Assembly (NCBI RefSeq): GCF_001083805.1
Contig: NZ_JXSK01000005.1
Coordinates: forward strand, 310,001-374,000
Reading direction: 5' to 3'
DNA length: 64,000 bases
Source of the DNA: Photorhabdus luminescens subsp. luminescens
Lineage (GTDB): Bacteria > Pseudomonadota > Gammaproteobacteria > Enterobacterales > Enterobacteriaceae
In this document: positions 1 through 8,700 of the stretch, piece by piece
Layout: every line of letters begins with the position of its first letter
Numbering within the stretch: the first letter of the stretch is position 1
Notes under the pieces: generated by a model
What the model saw: the letters and a program-made list of their open reading frames with translations, nothing else
Told to the model about the DNA's origin: nothing
Databases searched by the model: none
Program-made: the position numbers and the translations under genes

Positions 1-932
1 GAAGTCCACCTCGCTTAACAGCAGGTTCGCCACTTCCATCCGCCGGATACCGGTACTCCACAGCACTTCAAGGATAGCCCGGTTTCTCAGGCCCGTGAGT
101 GTGTCGATACTGGCGGCAGCTAATACCGTGTGGGTTTCGTCTTCATTCATCACCTGCGCCGGCAGCCGTTTTTCTTCTCTTGGCAATACCATGTTATCCG
201 TCGGGTTATACAGGATATGGTGACGTTGCAGCAGCCAGCGGAACCACTGACGTAAGACACTCAGGCGGTCCCGCTGACTGCCCGGGCTGTAGGGTTGGCC
301 GTTCGCTTTACGGGAGCTTCTCAGCCAGCGCTGGTAACTTTCCAGCAACGGCAGGCTGACCTGCGGTGCGGTCATTACTCCACGCGCTTCGCACCAGCTG
401 ACGAACGGCAGCAGCCGCTCTTCATAGGACTCCTGAGTCCGTTCGCTTAAGCCCTGTCCCCGCACGGTTTCCAGCCAGGCGGCCAGATGCTGGCGTAAGG
501 TGGCGAAGCGGGCCGGTATGGCGTCGGGTTGACCGTGGGTCTCCGTCACCGAGGGGCGTTTTTTTCTGTCTGGCGCGGCCAGTGTTGCCGCCGGGCTGGT
601 CGGGATAGCGTGCTGTTGCTGCAACCAGTCGAACCACAGGCGTAAGGCGCGCAGGCGTCGGCGCTGACTGTCCGGCGTATAGGGCTGACCGTTGGCTTTG
701 CGGTACCGGGTCAGAGACTGCTGCCAGTTTTCCAGTAACGGTTCGGTGACCTGAGCCGCGGATATTACGCCCTGTTCCTCACACCAGTTGACGAACGGTG
801 ACAACCGTTCATGACGGGCGGACTGGCTCTTTTGACTCGCCCCTGCAACAGCAGGTTATCCAGATACGCGTCCAGATGCTGGCGCAGGGTCAGCCGGGCA
901 GGTTCAGATTGACGTTTAACGGGTGATGACAT
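1..932 (-). pseudogene. tyrosine recombinase (integrase), partial at window edge and frameshifted near its N-terminus
   Basis: A phage-type/XerD-like site-specific recombinase that cuts and rejoins DNA through a catalytic tyrosine; the C-terminal catalytic half lies beyond base 1. The visible part reaches the first catalytic arginine block (STGIRRMEVANLL). Translation can begin at ATG 932 behind an AGGA box (MSSPVKRQSEP...), but the reading frame moves at the CCCC run 840-843, where one base appears to be missing; from 840 to 1 the second frame is open with no stop. The N-terminal part holds two consecutive copies of the SAM-like core-binding domain, each with a PFV-WCE block, a KANGQPY block and a final W-F--WL block. 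Known family members usually have one copy. It may be inactive, or the frameshift may be a sequence error. Its promoter side faces the CCAACTTG repeat array. Confidence 0.8.
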
Positions 933-1017
933 GATGGGATTTCCTGTAGGGAACAGCGGTTAATGGTTATCGGTGTGTGATGCATCACTACGGTACGATG
1001 GCTTGATTGTTAAGTGG

Positions 1018-1406
1018 CCGGAACAGTCCTTTTCTGTCTGCCCCAACTTGCAGACCGCTCCACCCAGTATTGCTGCGGTCTGGCGTCCATTTTCCGGCCT
1101 CCAACTTGGACCCAACTTGACCCCAACTTGAGGGCAACTTGCGGTTCAGTCAGTCCAACTTGCGTCGGTCGTATTCCGGGTTTTCGGGTTCGATGATGAG
1201 CTGGCAGTACGATACGACGACTTTTTCTTATTATTGCCGGAACAGTGTTTTTCAACCTTCCCCAACTTGCGAGCCGTTACATCCAGTATTGCTGCGGCCT
1301 GAAGCCGGTTTTACGACCTCCAACTTGGACCCAACTTGACCCCAACTTAGGGGCAACTTGCGGTTCAGTCAGTCCAACTTGCGTGAGTCATATTCAGGGT
1401 TTTACC
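1018..1406. repeat. two tandem blocks of CCAACTTG repeats (12 copies), iteron-like
   Basis: Eight-base repeats CCAACTTG start at 1043, 1101, 1112, 1123, 1134 (GCAACTTG) and 1155. They recur exactly 219 bases later at 1262, 1320, 1331, 1342 (CCAACTTA), 1353 and 1374. Four consecutive copies in each block are spaced 11 bp apart, about one helical turn, with 21 bp to the last. The flanking DNA is also duplicated, beginning with CCGGAACAGT at 1018 and 1237, but has diverged more than the repeat cores. The array fills the gap between the recombinase start and the primase 3' end and overlaps the last bases of the primase. Direct repeats in helical phase beside a primase gene are typical of initiator-bound origins; recombinase arm sites are an alternative. 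The function is inferred. Confidence 0.75.
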
Positions 1407-1774
1407 GGTTTTTCCGGCGCTGTCAGGTCAATCAGGCCGCACAGGTGGGCTTCTTCTGCGCTGTCGCCGTTCCACAGCAGTTCATACTGCAACAGATGGC
1501 CCCGGCTGCCGCCGTGGACTAACAGGTATTCCATGTCGGCCAGTCGCTGACAATGGACTTTTAACTGGTTATCGCTCCATTGGGTGTAACTGCGGATATC
1601 CCGGCGGGTAAAGCGAACCGCGTTCACCGGGCGTTGCTGCGCTGTCGCCGTCTCTTTCACCATCGCTTGTATCAGCAGTAACAGTTTTCGGGTCTGGGGC
1701 GACATTTCATCCAGCGTGCGGCCTAATATCTCGTGGGCCAGCCGGTTTGCTAAGCTAATATCGTCTTTGGTCAC
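1394..1774 (-). pseudogene. C-terminal fragment of the element primase/ATPase
   Basis: A 126-residue frame starting at GTG (VTKDDISLANRLAHEILG...). It contains a helical region with a winged-helix flavour (FTRRDIRSYTQWSDNQLKVHCQRL), as at the end of element replication proteins, where it may bind DNA. It overlaps the third fragment by four bases and makes sense only as its continuation. The 3' end lies inside the second CCAACTTG repeat block. Confidence 0.6.
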
Positions 1775-2691
1775 TTCGATATATTCAAGCCGTTTGCCCG
1801 GTGTTCCGCGGTCTTCACCTCGCGCTGGTATTGATGCAGCAGGGCGATACTTTGTATCAGGGTGAGATATTTCATGTGGTCGCGTCGGGTGCGGGTTTTA
1901 TCGCTCATGAACGTTAATTGACTGGCGAACGGATTCACCACATTCAGCGGGCGTAGCAGCCGTTGGGCGTTTTGGTGCAGCTCGGTGATATAGGTCTTTT
2001 CATTCTCCGCCAATAAGCCTTCGAGGGTCTGCTTATGGCGCTGCAACGCGTGGATAGCTTCGGTCTGTTCCCGCGATTCGTTCACGGTCAGCACCAGACA
2101 ACGGTTTAACAGCTCTTCATCGACATCAATCGCCGTGGTGGTGAGCATCAGCATCACCGGGCCTTTCACCGTGTACTGTTTGGTCACCAGATTCCCGCTG
2201 GCGTCGTCTTTACCGGTGCTGGCAATGGTCAGTTCGCCGTCGCTTTGCAACAGTTTGAGCGCATAGGCGGCCTGCCGTACCCCTTCCTCTTCGGCAATGG
2301 CTAAGATTTTATGCTGGAGATTGGTTTCGCCCAGATAGAACAGACTCTGGCCGGTCATGGCGCTGTATTGCAGGCGTTCTTCTTCCGGTATCAGATTGAG
2401 TACGGCATCCATCAGTGAACTTTTCCCGGCGGCGCTACTGCTCTGTATCAGCACGGCCAGCGGACGGTCCAGCTTGCGACTGACCGCCGCTAAGTAACCG
2501 GCCAGCAGGTTGGTGCTTTCCCCCACCACGCCACAGGCGGCTAAGTCAGCGGTGATACGCTCGCTCAGTTTCGGGTCTTGCAGCAGCGCCAGCGCCGCTG
2601 CCCGCTGGTCCTCGCTCAGTTCGGGAACCGGCTGGGTTTCGGTTTGTTCACCGACACCGGCCTGTTGACACTGTTCCAGTACCAGCAACAC
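1771..2691 (-). pseudogene. third fragment: P-loop ATPase-like region
   Basis: A 306-residue frame with a Walker A-like motif SSSAAGKS (residues 84-91), an acidic stretch AIAEEEG and a hydrophobic run before TTTAID, arranged like an ATPase or helicase core attached to a primase. The true protein begins upstream in this frame (GYARLAATELGL...), before the listed GTG. Its last eight residues after AEHR are out of frame; one base restored near 1797-1801 gives GKRLEYIEVTKDD and leads into the next fragment. Confidence 0.7.
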
Positions 2692-3329
2692 CTGCCCCAG
2701 CGCCCGGCGCAGGTCGCCTTCGGCCAGCCCGAGTTCGGTGGCGGCCAGTCGCGCATACCCGCCCGGCTGCGGGCGCTCATCATGTCCACGCTGTCCGCGA
2801 ACATCACGCCGCTGTCGGTATCAACCACCTGAACATTCACTTTCATCACCGCCGCCCCGGCTTTCACCTGTGACAGGCCGCGGATACCCCACTGTTGTGT
2901 GCCGAGGGTGAGGGATATCTCGCCGTTAGCGCCGGTTTCCCAGACCACATTCGGCATCGACGGCAACGCCGCTATACTGGCGGCTAAGGTGCTGACTGTG
3001 TCCGGCACCGGAACCGGCTGGTGTTCAGCCAGCGCGGCCCGCTCTGTGGCGGTGGTTGCCTGTATTTCCGCCGCATCCTGCATCGGCACGGCACTGTCGA
3101 GCAACAACCCGAAGGCCCGTTCCGGCTCGGCGACCTGACACAGATAACCGTTGGCATCCATGCCCTCGGGGAACACCACCCGGAACACGGTGATACCGAC
3201 GGCGGTTAGTTCAGCGGCCAGTTTTACCGCCGCTTCATTGCCTGCCGGATCATTGTCGTAGGCGATCAAGACCTGCTTAACGCCATGCCGCTGAAACGCC
3301 TGCCGCATCTCATCGGTGAAGCCGTTCAC
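2616..3329 (-). pseudogene. second fragment: TOPRIM acidic motif and linker
   Basis: The frame opens at a GTG and carries the TOPRIM DxD motif (YDNDPAG, D25 and D27) that binds metal in primases. A long linker region follows, up to about residue 190. The last 45 or so residues are out-of-frame translation (tryptophan- and proline-rich), because the true frame moves near 2758-2760 into the fragment that starts at 2691. It is best read as the middle of the broken primase gene, not a separate protein. Confidence 0.7.
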
Positions 3330-4168
3330 CCATAGGCGGCGGTGACATGGCGGTGACCGGCTACCCAGAACGACAGGGCGTCGATCAAGGATTCACAGAG
3401 GATGACCGCTCCTGAACTGATCAGCGCCGGCTCATTCCATATCCCGCCATGTGCGCCGGGAAGGTACAGATGCAGCGGCGTTCCGCTGCGTAAGCGGTCG
3501 GTGATTTTGCGCCCGTAGATCTCACGGATCTGGCCGTTCGGGTCGATAACCGGTATGACCAGCGAACCGGTAAAGTGCTCGTGCCCGCTGTCGCGCATCA
3601 GCCCCACGGCCCGAAGACGGGCGCGGATCTGTGCGCCGGCCTGCACCGCCTTGATGGGCAGGCGATAGGCTAACGTGCGGTTGGCAAAGCCCAGTTTAAA
3701 CCGGGCGACTAATTCCGGGTGGTTGAGCCGCCGTTTTTCCAGATAAGCCAGGGCTTCGGGGGCATTCAACAGCGTATGATGGTAGAACCCGACGACCCGA
3801 CTGAGCAGCGCCTGCCGTCCGGCGTCATCATCGGCCAGCATGGCGGGTTCATCCGGTTGCACCAGCGGCGCCACCGAGGGGTTATCTCCCAGTATCCCGC
3901 GCAACTGTTCCACGGCCCGGCGCAGACTTAAGCCTTTGGTTTTCATGACCCAGTCCAGCACGGAGCCGCCGGCATCACAGCCAAAACAGTGATAAAGATT
4001 TTTTGCCGTTGAGATAACCATTGACGGGGTTTTCTCCTCATGGAACGGGCACAGCAGCACGTAATCTTTGCCGCGTTTAAAGAGCTGTCGCCCCTGTTGC
4101 TCCACCACGGCGACTAAGGAGACGGCGGCTTTCAGGTGCTGTAATTCTGCGTCGGGTATCCGTGCCAT
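3326..4168 (-). pseudogene. N-terminal fragment: CHC2 zinc finger primase and start of TOPRIM
   Basis: This 280-residue frame carries the zinc-binding set C40, H43, C61 and C64 (CPFH then CFGC), as in bacterial DnaG primases, where it helps the enzyme recognise template DNA. The catalytic core follows, with a first TOPRIM motif near the C-terminus (ILCESLIDAL). It ends with TAAYG and a premature TGA exactly where the next frame continues with VNGFTDEM; one extra G in the GGG run at 3329-3331 would join them. It could still be translated as a truncated zinc-finger protein. Confidence 0.75.
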
Positions 4169-4175
4169 GCTGTTG

Positions 4176-4241
4176 ACTCCTAAATCCTGTCAAGATTTAA
4201 ATTGACTCTTAATTGGATTTATTTATAATCCTTTTAGGAGT
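4176..4241. promoter_or_regulatory. divergent control region with inverted ACTCCTAAA half-sites
   Basis: Between the primase (minus) and repressor (plus) genes, ACTCCTAAA at 4176-4184 faces its inverted copy TTTAGGAGT at 4233-4241. The left half-site, read on the minus strand, also supplies the AGGAG ribosome binding site of the primase. The right half-site sits at the predicted transcription start of the repressor. This fits an operator for the XRE protein encoded next door, but binding is inferred from position only. Confidence 0.4.
4202..4229 (+). promoter_or_regulatory. sigma-70 promoter of the XRE repressor gene
   Basis: TTGACT at 4202-4207 and a perfect TATAAT at 4224-4229 are 16 bp apart, a strong housekeeping-type promoter. 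Transcription would start near 4236, about 54 bases before the chosen ATG at 4290. This argues against the alternative TTG start at 4245. Confidence 0.7.
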
Positions 4242-4289
4242 TACTTGCAACCCCTAATTCAGACAAGCCCTTACACTAACGGAGTCACT

Positions 4290-4694
4290 ATGCAAACAGA
4301 GTTTTTGATTATGCAAAATGCTGAACTCCGCAAAGAGTTTGGGGTACGTCTCAAGGCGCTACGTAAGCAGAAGGGATGGCCTCAGAAAGAACTGGCTGGG
4401 AAAGTTGAGATCCGTTTTCAACAACTGAACAAGTACGAAAGCGGACTTAACATACCTCCCGCTGAGATGATGGTTAAGCTGGCTGATGTGTTAGGGGTCA
4501 CTGTGGATTATCTGCTGACAGGCAATCCTGTTGAAGATTCACCGTTGGCTAACTCTCGATTATTTAGGCGTTTTCAGGTTCTGGAACAACTGGCACAGGA
4601 AGATCAGGAAACAGTTATCAAGATCATTGATGCCATGATCGCCAAGCAGCGTATGGAGTCTGCATTGCTGCCCGTCGATGAACCGGAAGGATAA
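4290..4694 (+). CDS. XRE-family helix-turn-helix regulator
   Basis: A 134-residue DNA-binding protein of the Cro/cI type. The HTH lies in about residues 15-70 (RLKALRKQKGWPQKELAGKV, then a KYESGLNIPP recognition segment and VTVDYLLTG), followed by a short helical tail that may dimerise. ATG 4290 was chosen because GGAG lies five bases upstream and a strong promoter sits before it; the frame can be extended to a TTG at 4245, but that would leave almost no leader. It diverges from the broken primase gene and probably represses it and itself through the half-sites at 4176-4241. Proteins of this kind keep integrated elements quiet. The target is inferred. Confidence 0.82.
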   Translation: MQTEFLIMQNAELRKEFGVRLKALRKQKGWPQKELAGKVEIRFQQLNKYESGLNIPPAEMMVKLADVLGVTVDYLLTGNPVEDSPLANSRLFRRFQVLEQLAQEDQETVIKIIDAMIAKQRMESALLPVDEPEG

Positions 4695-4766
4695 AAATAG
4701 CGCGGCGCTGATGTGTTGAGACCACACCAACGCCGCTCACCACAAGCAACTAAACAGGAGTTGATT

Positions 4767-5087
4767 ATGGCTAAGGCGCATTCTAAAGCAGAAGTCGCTG
4801 TAAATAAAGCAGCGAAAACAGAACGTTATTACACGGTGGGGTATGTACCGAACGGGAATAAGGCCAACAACGCCACCCCGGCGATACATCTTAAGGGCCA
4901 GTGGCTCAGACAGGCGGGGTTTAATACCGGGGGCCAGATTACGGTGAAGGTGATGGACGGTTGTCTGGTGCTGATTCCAGAGAGTGAAGCCACGCAACAA
5001 CAGCATCAGCAGTACCAGCGACAACAGGCCCAACTGCGGGAGATTAAGCAGCAGATGCGGGCGTTGATAACCGGTTTTGCGGGTTGA
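4767..5087 (+). CDS. symE: SymE-family type I toxin
   Basis: A 106-residue protein with the SymE core: YTVGYVPN, then PAIHLKGQWLRQAGF and VKVMDGCLVLIPE. SymE has a swapped-hairpin AbrB-like fold and in E. coli inhibits growth, with reported RNA cleavage or nucleoid binding; its synthesis is held down by the antisense RNA SymR. ATG 4767 follows ACAGGAG by six bases. The C-terminus is a Gln-rich helix not needed for the fold. It lies downstream of the repressor gene and just before a small unknown gene whose ATG comes 14 bases after its stop. I cannot point to a SymR-like antisense promoter on the minus strand with confidence. The symbol is assigned by family. Confidence 0.78.
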   Translation: MAKAHSKAEVAVNKAAKTERYYTVGYVPNGNKANNATPAIHLKGQWLRQAGFNTGGQITVKVMDGCLVLIPESEATQQQHQQYQRQQAQLREIKQQMRALITGFAG

Positions 5088-5101
5088 GGGGAGCGCATGA
5101 G

Positions 5102-5299
5102 ATGACGATAGCGATTGAGCATTTACAGGATATTCAGTTAACCCACATTGAAGCGCTGGCTTTGGCCCAACTGGTTAAGCGGCTGAACTGGGCGGAGATA
5201 CGGGCTTGTGCGGTTGATGACATGGAAGCCTGGGTTATCAAGGCTGCGATAGGGCGGCTCCAGTCCGCGTTGGCTTACTGTGGATATGCGCCACGGTAG
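5102..5299 (+). CDS. small hypothetical protein next to SymE
   Basis: A 65-residue protein (MTIAIEHLQDIQLTHIEALALAQLV...) with two predicted amphipathic helices and no membrane segment. ATG 5102 follows the SD-like GAGGGGAG at 5086-5093; a TTG overlapping the symE stop (5084) is an alternative. The tight spacing indicates co-transcription with the SymE-like gene, so it may be a partner or antidote, but nothing in the sequence shows this. I do not recognise its family. A strong palindrome follows at 5306-5335. Confidence 0.6.
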   Translation: MTIAIEHLQDIQLTHIEALALAQLVKRLNWAEIRACAVDDMEAWVIKAAIGRLQSALAYCGYAPR

Positions 5300-5305
5300 A
5301 TCATT

Positions 5306-5335
5306 AAGTAGGGCAGAAGATCTTCTGCCCTACTT
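5306..5335. terminator. perfect 30-bp palindrome between convergent genes, likely bidirectional terminator
   Basis: AAGTAGGGCAGAAGA is followed at once by its exact inverted complement, giving 15-bp arms with no spacer; the loop would form from the central AGATCT. It fills the gap between the end of the symE pair (plus) and the end of the Rhs immunity gene (minus). There is no long T-run, so termination is likely but not certain. Confidence 0.6.
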
Positions 5336-5338
5336 GAA

Positions 5339-5785
5339 TTAACCTAACCTAATAGGCTCCTGAAGGTTATTTGCAAAATACTGACTTTTTATAAATGATA
5401 TCTGTATGTTGTTTTCATTTTTCTTTAATAAGATAAGATAATTTCCTTTTTCTAAAGATACCTTCTTTCCTGAAATATATTCTGAATCATCAGGTTCTAA
5501 ATCTCCTCCTGTGGTATCTTCCCCGGCACCAATAAATATTTGGCCCGATGGTGCTTTTATGTGCAGGCTAATATCTGGTTGTTTAATATCATCAATAATT
5601 TCAATGGAATAATCCCCATCATCTCCTAGGCCAAAAAAAGCAATATTACCTTCATTTACTTCTTTTAATTCATCGTCTGGAATACTCCACCAATCAGGAG
5701 TATCTGTTATTCTGTGTTTTATTGCTTGTAAATCAAATATAGCTAAAGTTGCCGTATCTGTTGTGAAAAAAAAAGAACCGTTCAT
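5339..5785 (-). CDS. candidate immunity protein for the Rhs toxin
   Basis: A 148-residue acidic protein without signal peptide or membrane segment, starting MNGSFFFTTDTATLAIFDL. Its stop-proximal side faces the symE pair, and its start lies 11 bases after the rhs stop on the same strand. Small cytoplasmic proteins encoded directly after the variable tip of an Rhs gene normally bind and block that toxin. Base composition is AT-rich like the toxin tip and unlike the rhs core, which supports joint transfer of toxin and immunity gene. I do not recognise the fold; a shared family with other Rhs immunity proteins is possible. The role is inferred from position. Confidence 0.7.
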   Translation of the reverse strand: MNGSFFFTTDTATLAIFDLQAIKHRITDTPDWWSIPDDELKEVNEGNIAFFGLGDDGDYSIEIIDDIKQPDISLHIKAPSGQIFIGAGEDTTGGDLEPDDSEYISGKKVSLEKGNYLILLKKNENNIQISFIKSQYFANNLQEPIRLG

Positions 5786-5796
5786 TGAAATTATCC

Positions 5797-8700
5797 TCAG
5801 ATGAATACTATTTCACTAATTTTATCGCCAGCTTTTAACCCTGCTTTCCTGCCAGCATTTTTTAAAGAGCTACCAACACTTTTATTAATGGACTCATTGA
5901 GCATTTTTAGCCTTTGTGTTGCGGAACCACCTACTATAAGGTCTACTGGATGGTCAGCATTAAGTTTTGATAGATCAGGAGCTTTATTGAACATTCTTTC
6001 ATAGCGTTCTGCCACTGCTTTTCTATAAGAATTTTGTAAAGATGAAATCCTTACATCATGTGTGCCTGGAGACCAAACTAATTCACCTCGTTTAGCCGCT
6101 CTGCTTAATGCATTTTGTTTTATCCTAAATTCTCTTTCAAGAAACTTCCGTTCTGCATCAGATAAGTTAGGGTTGCTTAAAATCTTTGGTTTATTAACCG
6201 TTAATGTCGAACACCCCGCTAGCCCCAGTGGGTCGAGCCATCCGGTCGGATTATGCACATAGCTATAGGTATTCTCACCACCCCAGAGGCCCGTTGGATC
6301 AGGACTGAGATAACACGCTGCTTCCGGTGAGTAAAAGCGGTGCCGATTGTAACAAAGCCCCGACTCTTCATCCCATAACTGCCCGGCGAATCGGAGGCCC
6401 GGATCGAGCTGGGGATTCTCTGCCTGTCCGCCCAGCCGCAGCCCGTACAGGGACTGCTTCGGTCGCCGCCAGACCCGTTTCCCTGCCGGGTCGAACAGCG
6501 CCAGCGGCTCCCCGGTCGGGGCGCTGACTGCATACTGGGTCTGCACCTCCCCGGCCATCAGTTCCACCCGGTTGTCCAGATTGAGGGTAAACTGTTGCGT
6601 CTGCTGCGCTATCAGCTCCCAGCCGTCAAACACCAGATGGCGGACCATTTTCAGCCGGCCGTGCTGATACTCGCGGATTTCCGCCGGCACATCGCCGTCC
6701 CACAGATACGTGATCAGCTTACCGGTCTGGATACACCGTTTTTCCGTCCGTCGTCCGAAGGCATCATAGCGATATTCCCACCGGATGTCATCCGGCGTGA
6801 TAAGCCCCGTCAGCTGGTTCTGGCTGTTCCAGCGGTATGTCGTCAGCGCCGGCCGGTAACCTTCCGCTAAAAACTGTTTCTCCTGCACGCGACCGGCCCG
6901 GTCGTAGACAAACCGGTGCGAACCCACCCAGTTCAGGCGGTGGCCCTCCTGGTAGAGGGTTTCCCCCATAATCTCCTGTACCCCGTCAAACCGCCTTGAC
7001 GGGTAACCGGCGGCATCATACTGATAATGCTCCCGCAGTGTCCGGCCTTCACCCACCGACATCACCTGGCCGTTGCCATTGAGAAGATAGTCCAGCTGCT
7101 GCCCGTCATCACTGGCCGCCGTCAGGTTCAGTGCGGCATCATATTCATACCGGCGCGCCATCCCCGCATAAGCGGGCCCGGCAATCTCTTCCAGTTCAGC
7201 CGGCCGGAAGAAATGCGGGTTGCGGCCCGCCCGCTGCGCGGTCAGTTGCCCCATCAGGTTATACTGCTGACGCAGAATAAATCCCCCTTCCACATAACGT
7301 CCCGTATCCCTGCCGGCGTCATCCCGTTCTATGGTCAGGGGCGACTGCTCCTCCAGTGTCAGTCTAATCAGTTCTCCCGCCCGGTTAACTTCCAGCCGGC
7401 TCTGCCAGTGGCTGAGGCGGGTCTGCCCGGTAAACCGGGCGGGGCCGATCGGCTGTGCCGTTTCTCCGGTGAACAACTGCCGTTCTGCGGCGCGGTTATC
7501 CGGGTAGCGACGCTGAATTTCGCCGTGCGGCTGGATTTCCCGCACTATCCGGTCCTGGTCGTCATATTCAAAATGCAGGGCGCTGTCCGGGGATTCCACG
7601 GTTAACAGTCGTCCCAGAATGTCGTGATGATAACGGGTGACGCCTTCCGGGGTATGCAGGGCCGTCAGCCGGCGGGCCGCATCATAGTCATAGCGGGTGA
7701 GGTTCTCTTCTCCATCCCGTTTCTCAATGCAGTTCCCCGACAGGTCATAACGGTAGTGCCACTGCGTGCCGGCATAATCCTGCTCGGCGATAACCCGGCC
7801 ATCCGCATCCAGTGTGTAGCTGTAGGTTTCCCCCTGTGGGTTAATCACCTGCGTCAGTTGCAGCGTATCCGCATCGTAACGATACTGCCAGCGATGTCCT
7901 TCGCCATCCCGCCGGGCGACCGGCAGGTCAAACGGGCCATATTCCACCTGCCATTTCACGCCGCGGGCATCGGTCCAGCAGGTTAAGTTCCCGTGGCGGT
8001 CGTGGGTAAAGCGCTCAGGATGGTTGTCCGGCCGGTCGCTGACCGCAACCCGGTGATGACGGTCGTAACGCCAGCGCCACAGCGCTCCCGCTGCCGTCAG
8101 GCTTCGTAACCGGTCCTGACTGTCATAACCCAGATTGACAGTCCGGTTTTCCTCATCCAGCACTCTCACCAGCCGCTGATGCTTATCATATTCCTGTGTG
8201 AGACAGTTGCCGTCGGTGTCGGTTTCTGACGTCACCAGTCCGAAAGCATTGCGGGTCAGCGTGGTTTTCCGGCCGTCCGGCGCAATAAATCCGGCGGGCT
8301 GGCCCTGCTCATCATATAAAGGCAGCCAGGTACGTTGCAGCGGGTCGGTCATGCCGGTCAGTTGCAGGCTGTCAGCATCATAGCTGTATTGCCACACGGC
8401 GCCGGCGGCGTCGGTCAGTGAGGTGACCCGGCCGGTATCTGCCAGCCAGGTCAGCGTCAGGGTTTCCCCCATAGGTAATATCTGTCTGACCAGATTGCCC
8501 CAGCGATCATATTCATAGCGGGTCACACTGCCGCACGGGGTGTGGATTTCCGTGACCTGCTGTTGCTCGTTGTAATGCCAGGTGGTGGTATGCCCCTGCG
8601 GGGTGGTGGAACGGGTCATGCCGGGCGCATAGTCCAGGCGGACCGGATAGAAGCCGCCGGCGCCGATGCTGTCAGTACAGCGTCCTTCACTGTCGTAGCG

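Larger units (their letters stand above)
1394..4168 (-). pseudogene. DnaG-like primase/ATPase of a mobile element, broken by three frameshifts
   Basis: Four adjoining reading frames (3326-4168, 2616-3329, 1771-2691, 1394-1774) join into one protein of about 925 residues if a single base is restored at each of three G/C runs (about 3329-3331, 2758-2760, 1797-1801). Order of parts: CHC2 zinc finger, TOPRIM fold, linker, a P-loop ATPase-like region, and a C-terminal helical region. The joined protein resembles the self-replication proteins of phage satellites and integrative elements, which prime and unwind the element's own origin. An AGGAG box eight bases before ATG 4168 supports the start. 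As written it cannot give a full-length product, so it is either a dead gene or carries sequence errors. It diverges from the XRE repressor gene. Confidence 0.78.

Noticed and set aside
422-637. 71-residue open frame on the minus strand
   Set aside because: It lies inside the recombinase in another frame; the recombinase frame shows clear homology and repeat structure, this one does not.
1010-1255. Small frames on both strands with repeated QLDPNL-like segments
   Set aside because: They merely translate the CCAACTTG repeats; no ribosome binding site and no protein-like composition.
840-3331. Programmed -1 frameshifting as an explanation for the split frames
   Set aside because: No slippery heptamer of the X XXY YYZ type at the shift points, and four separate programmed shifts in two genes would be implausible.
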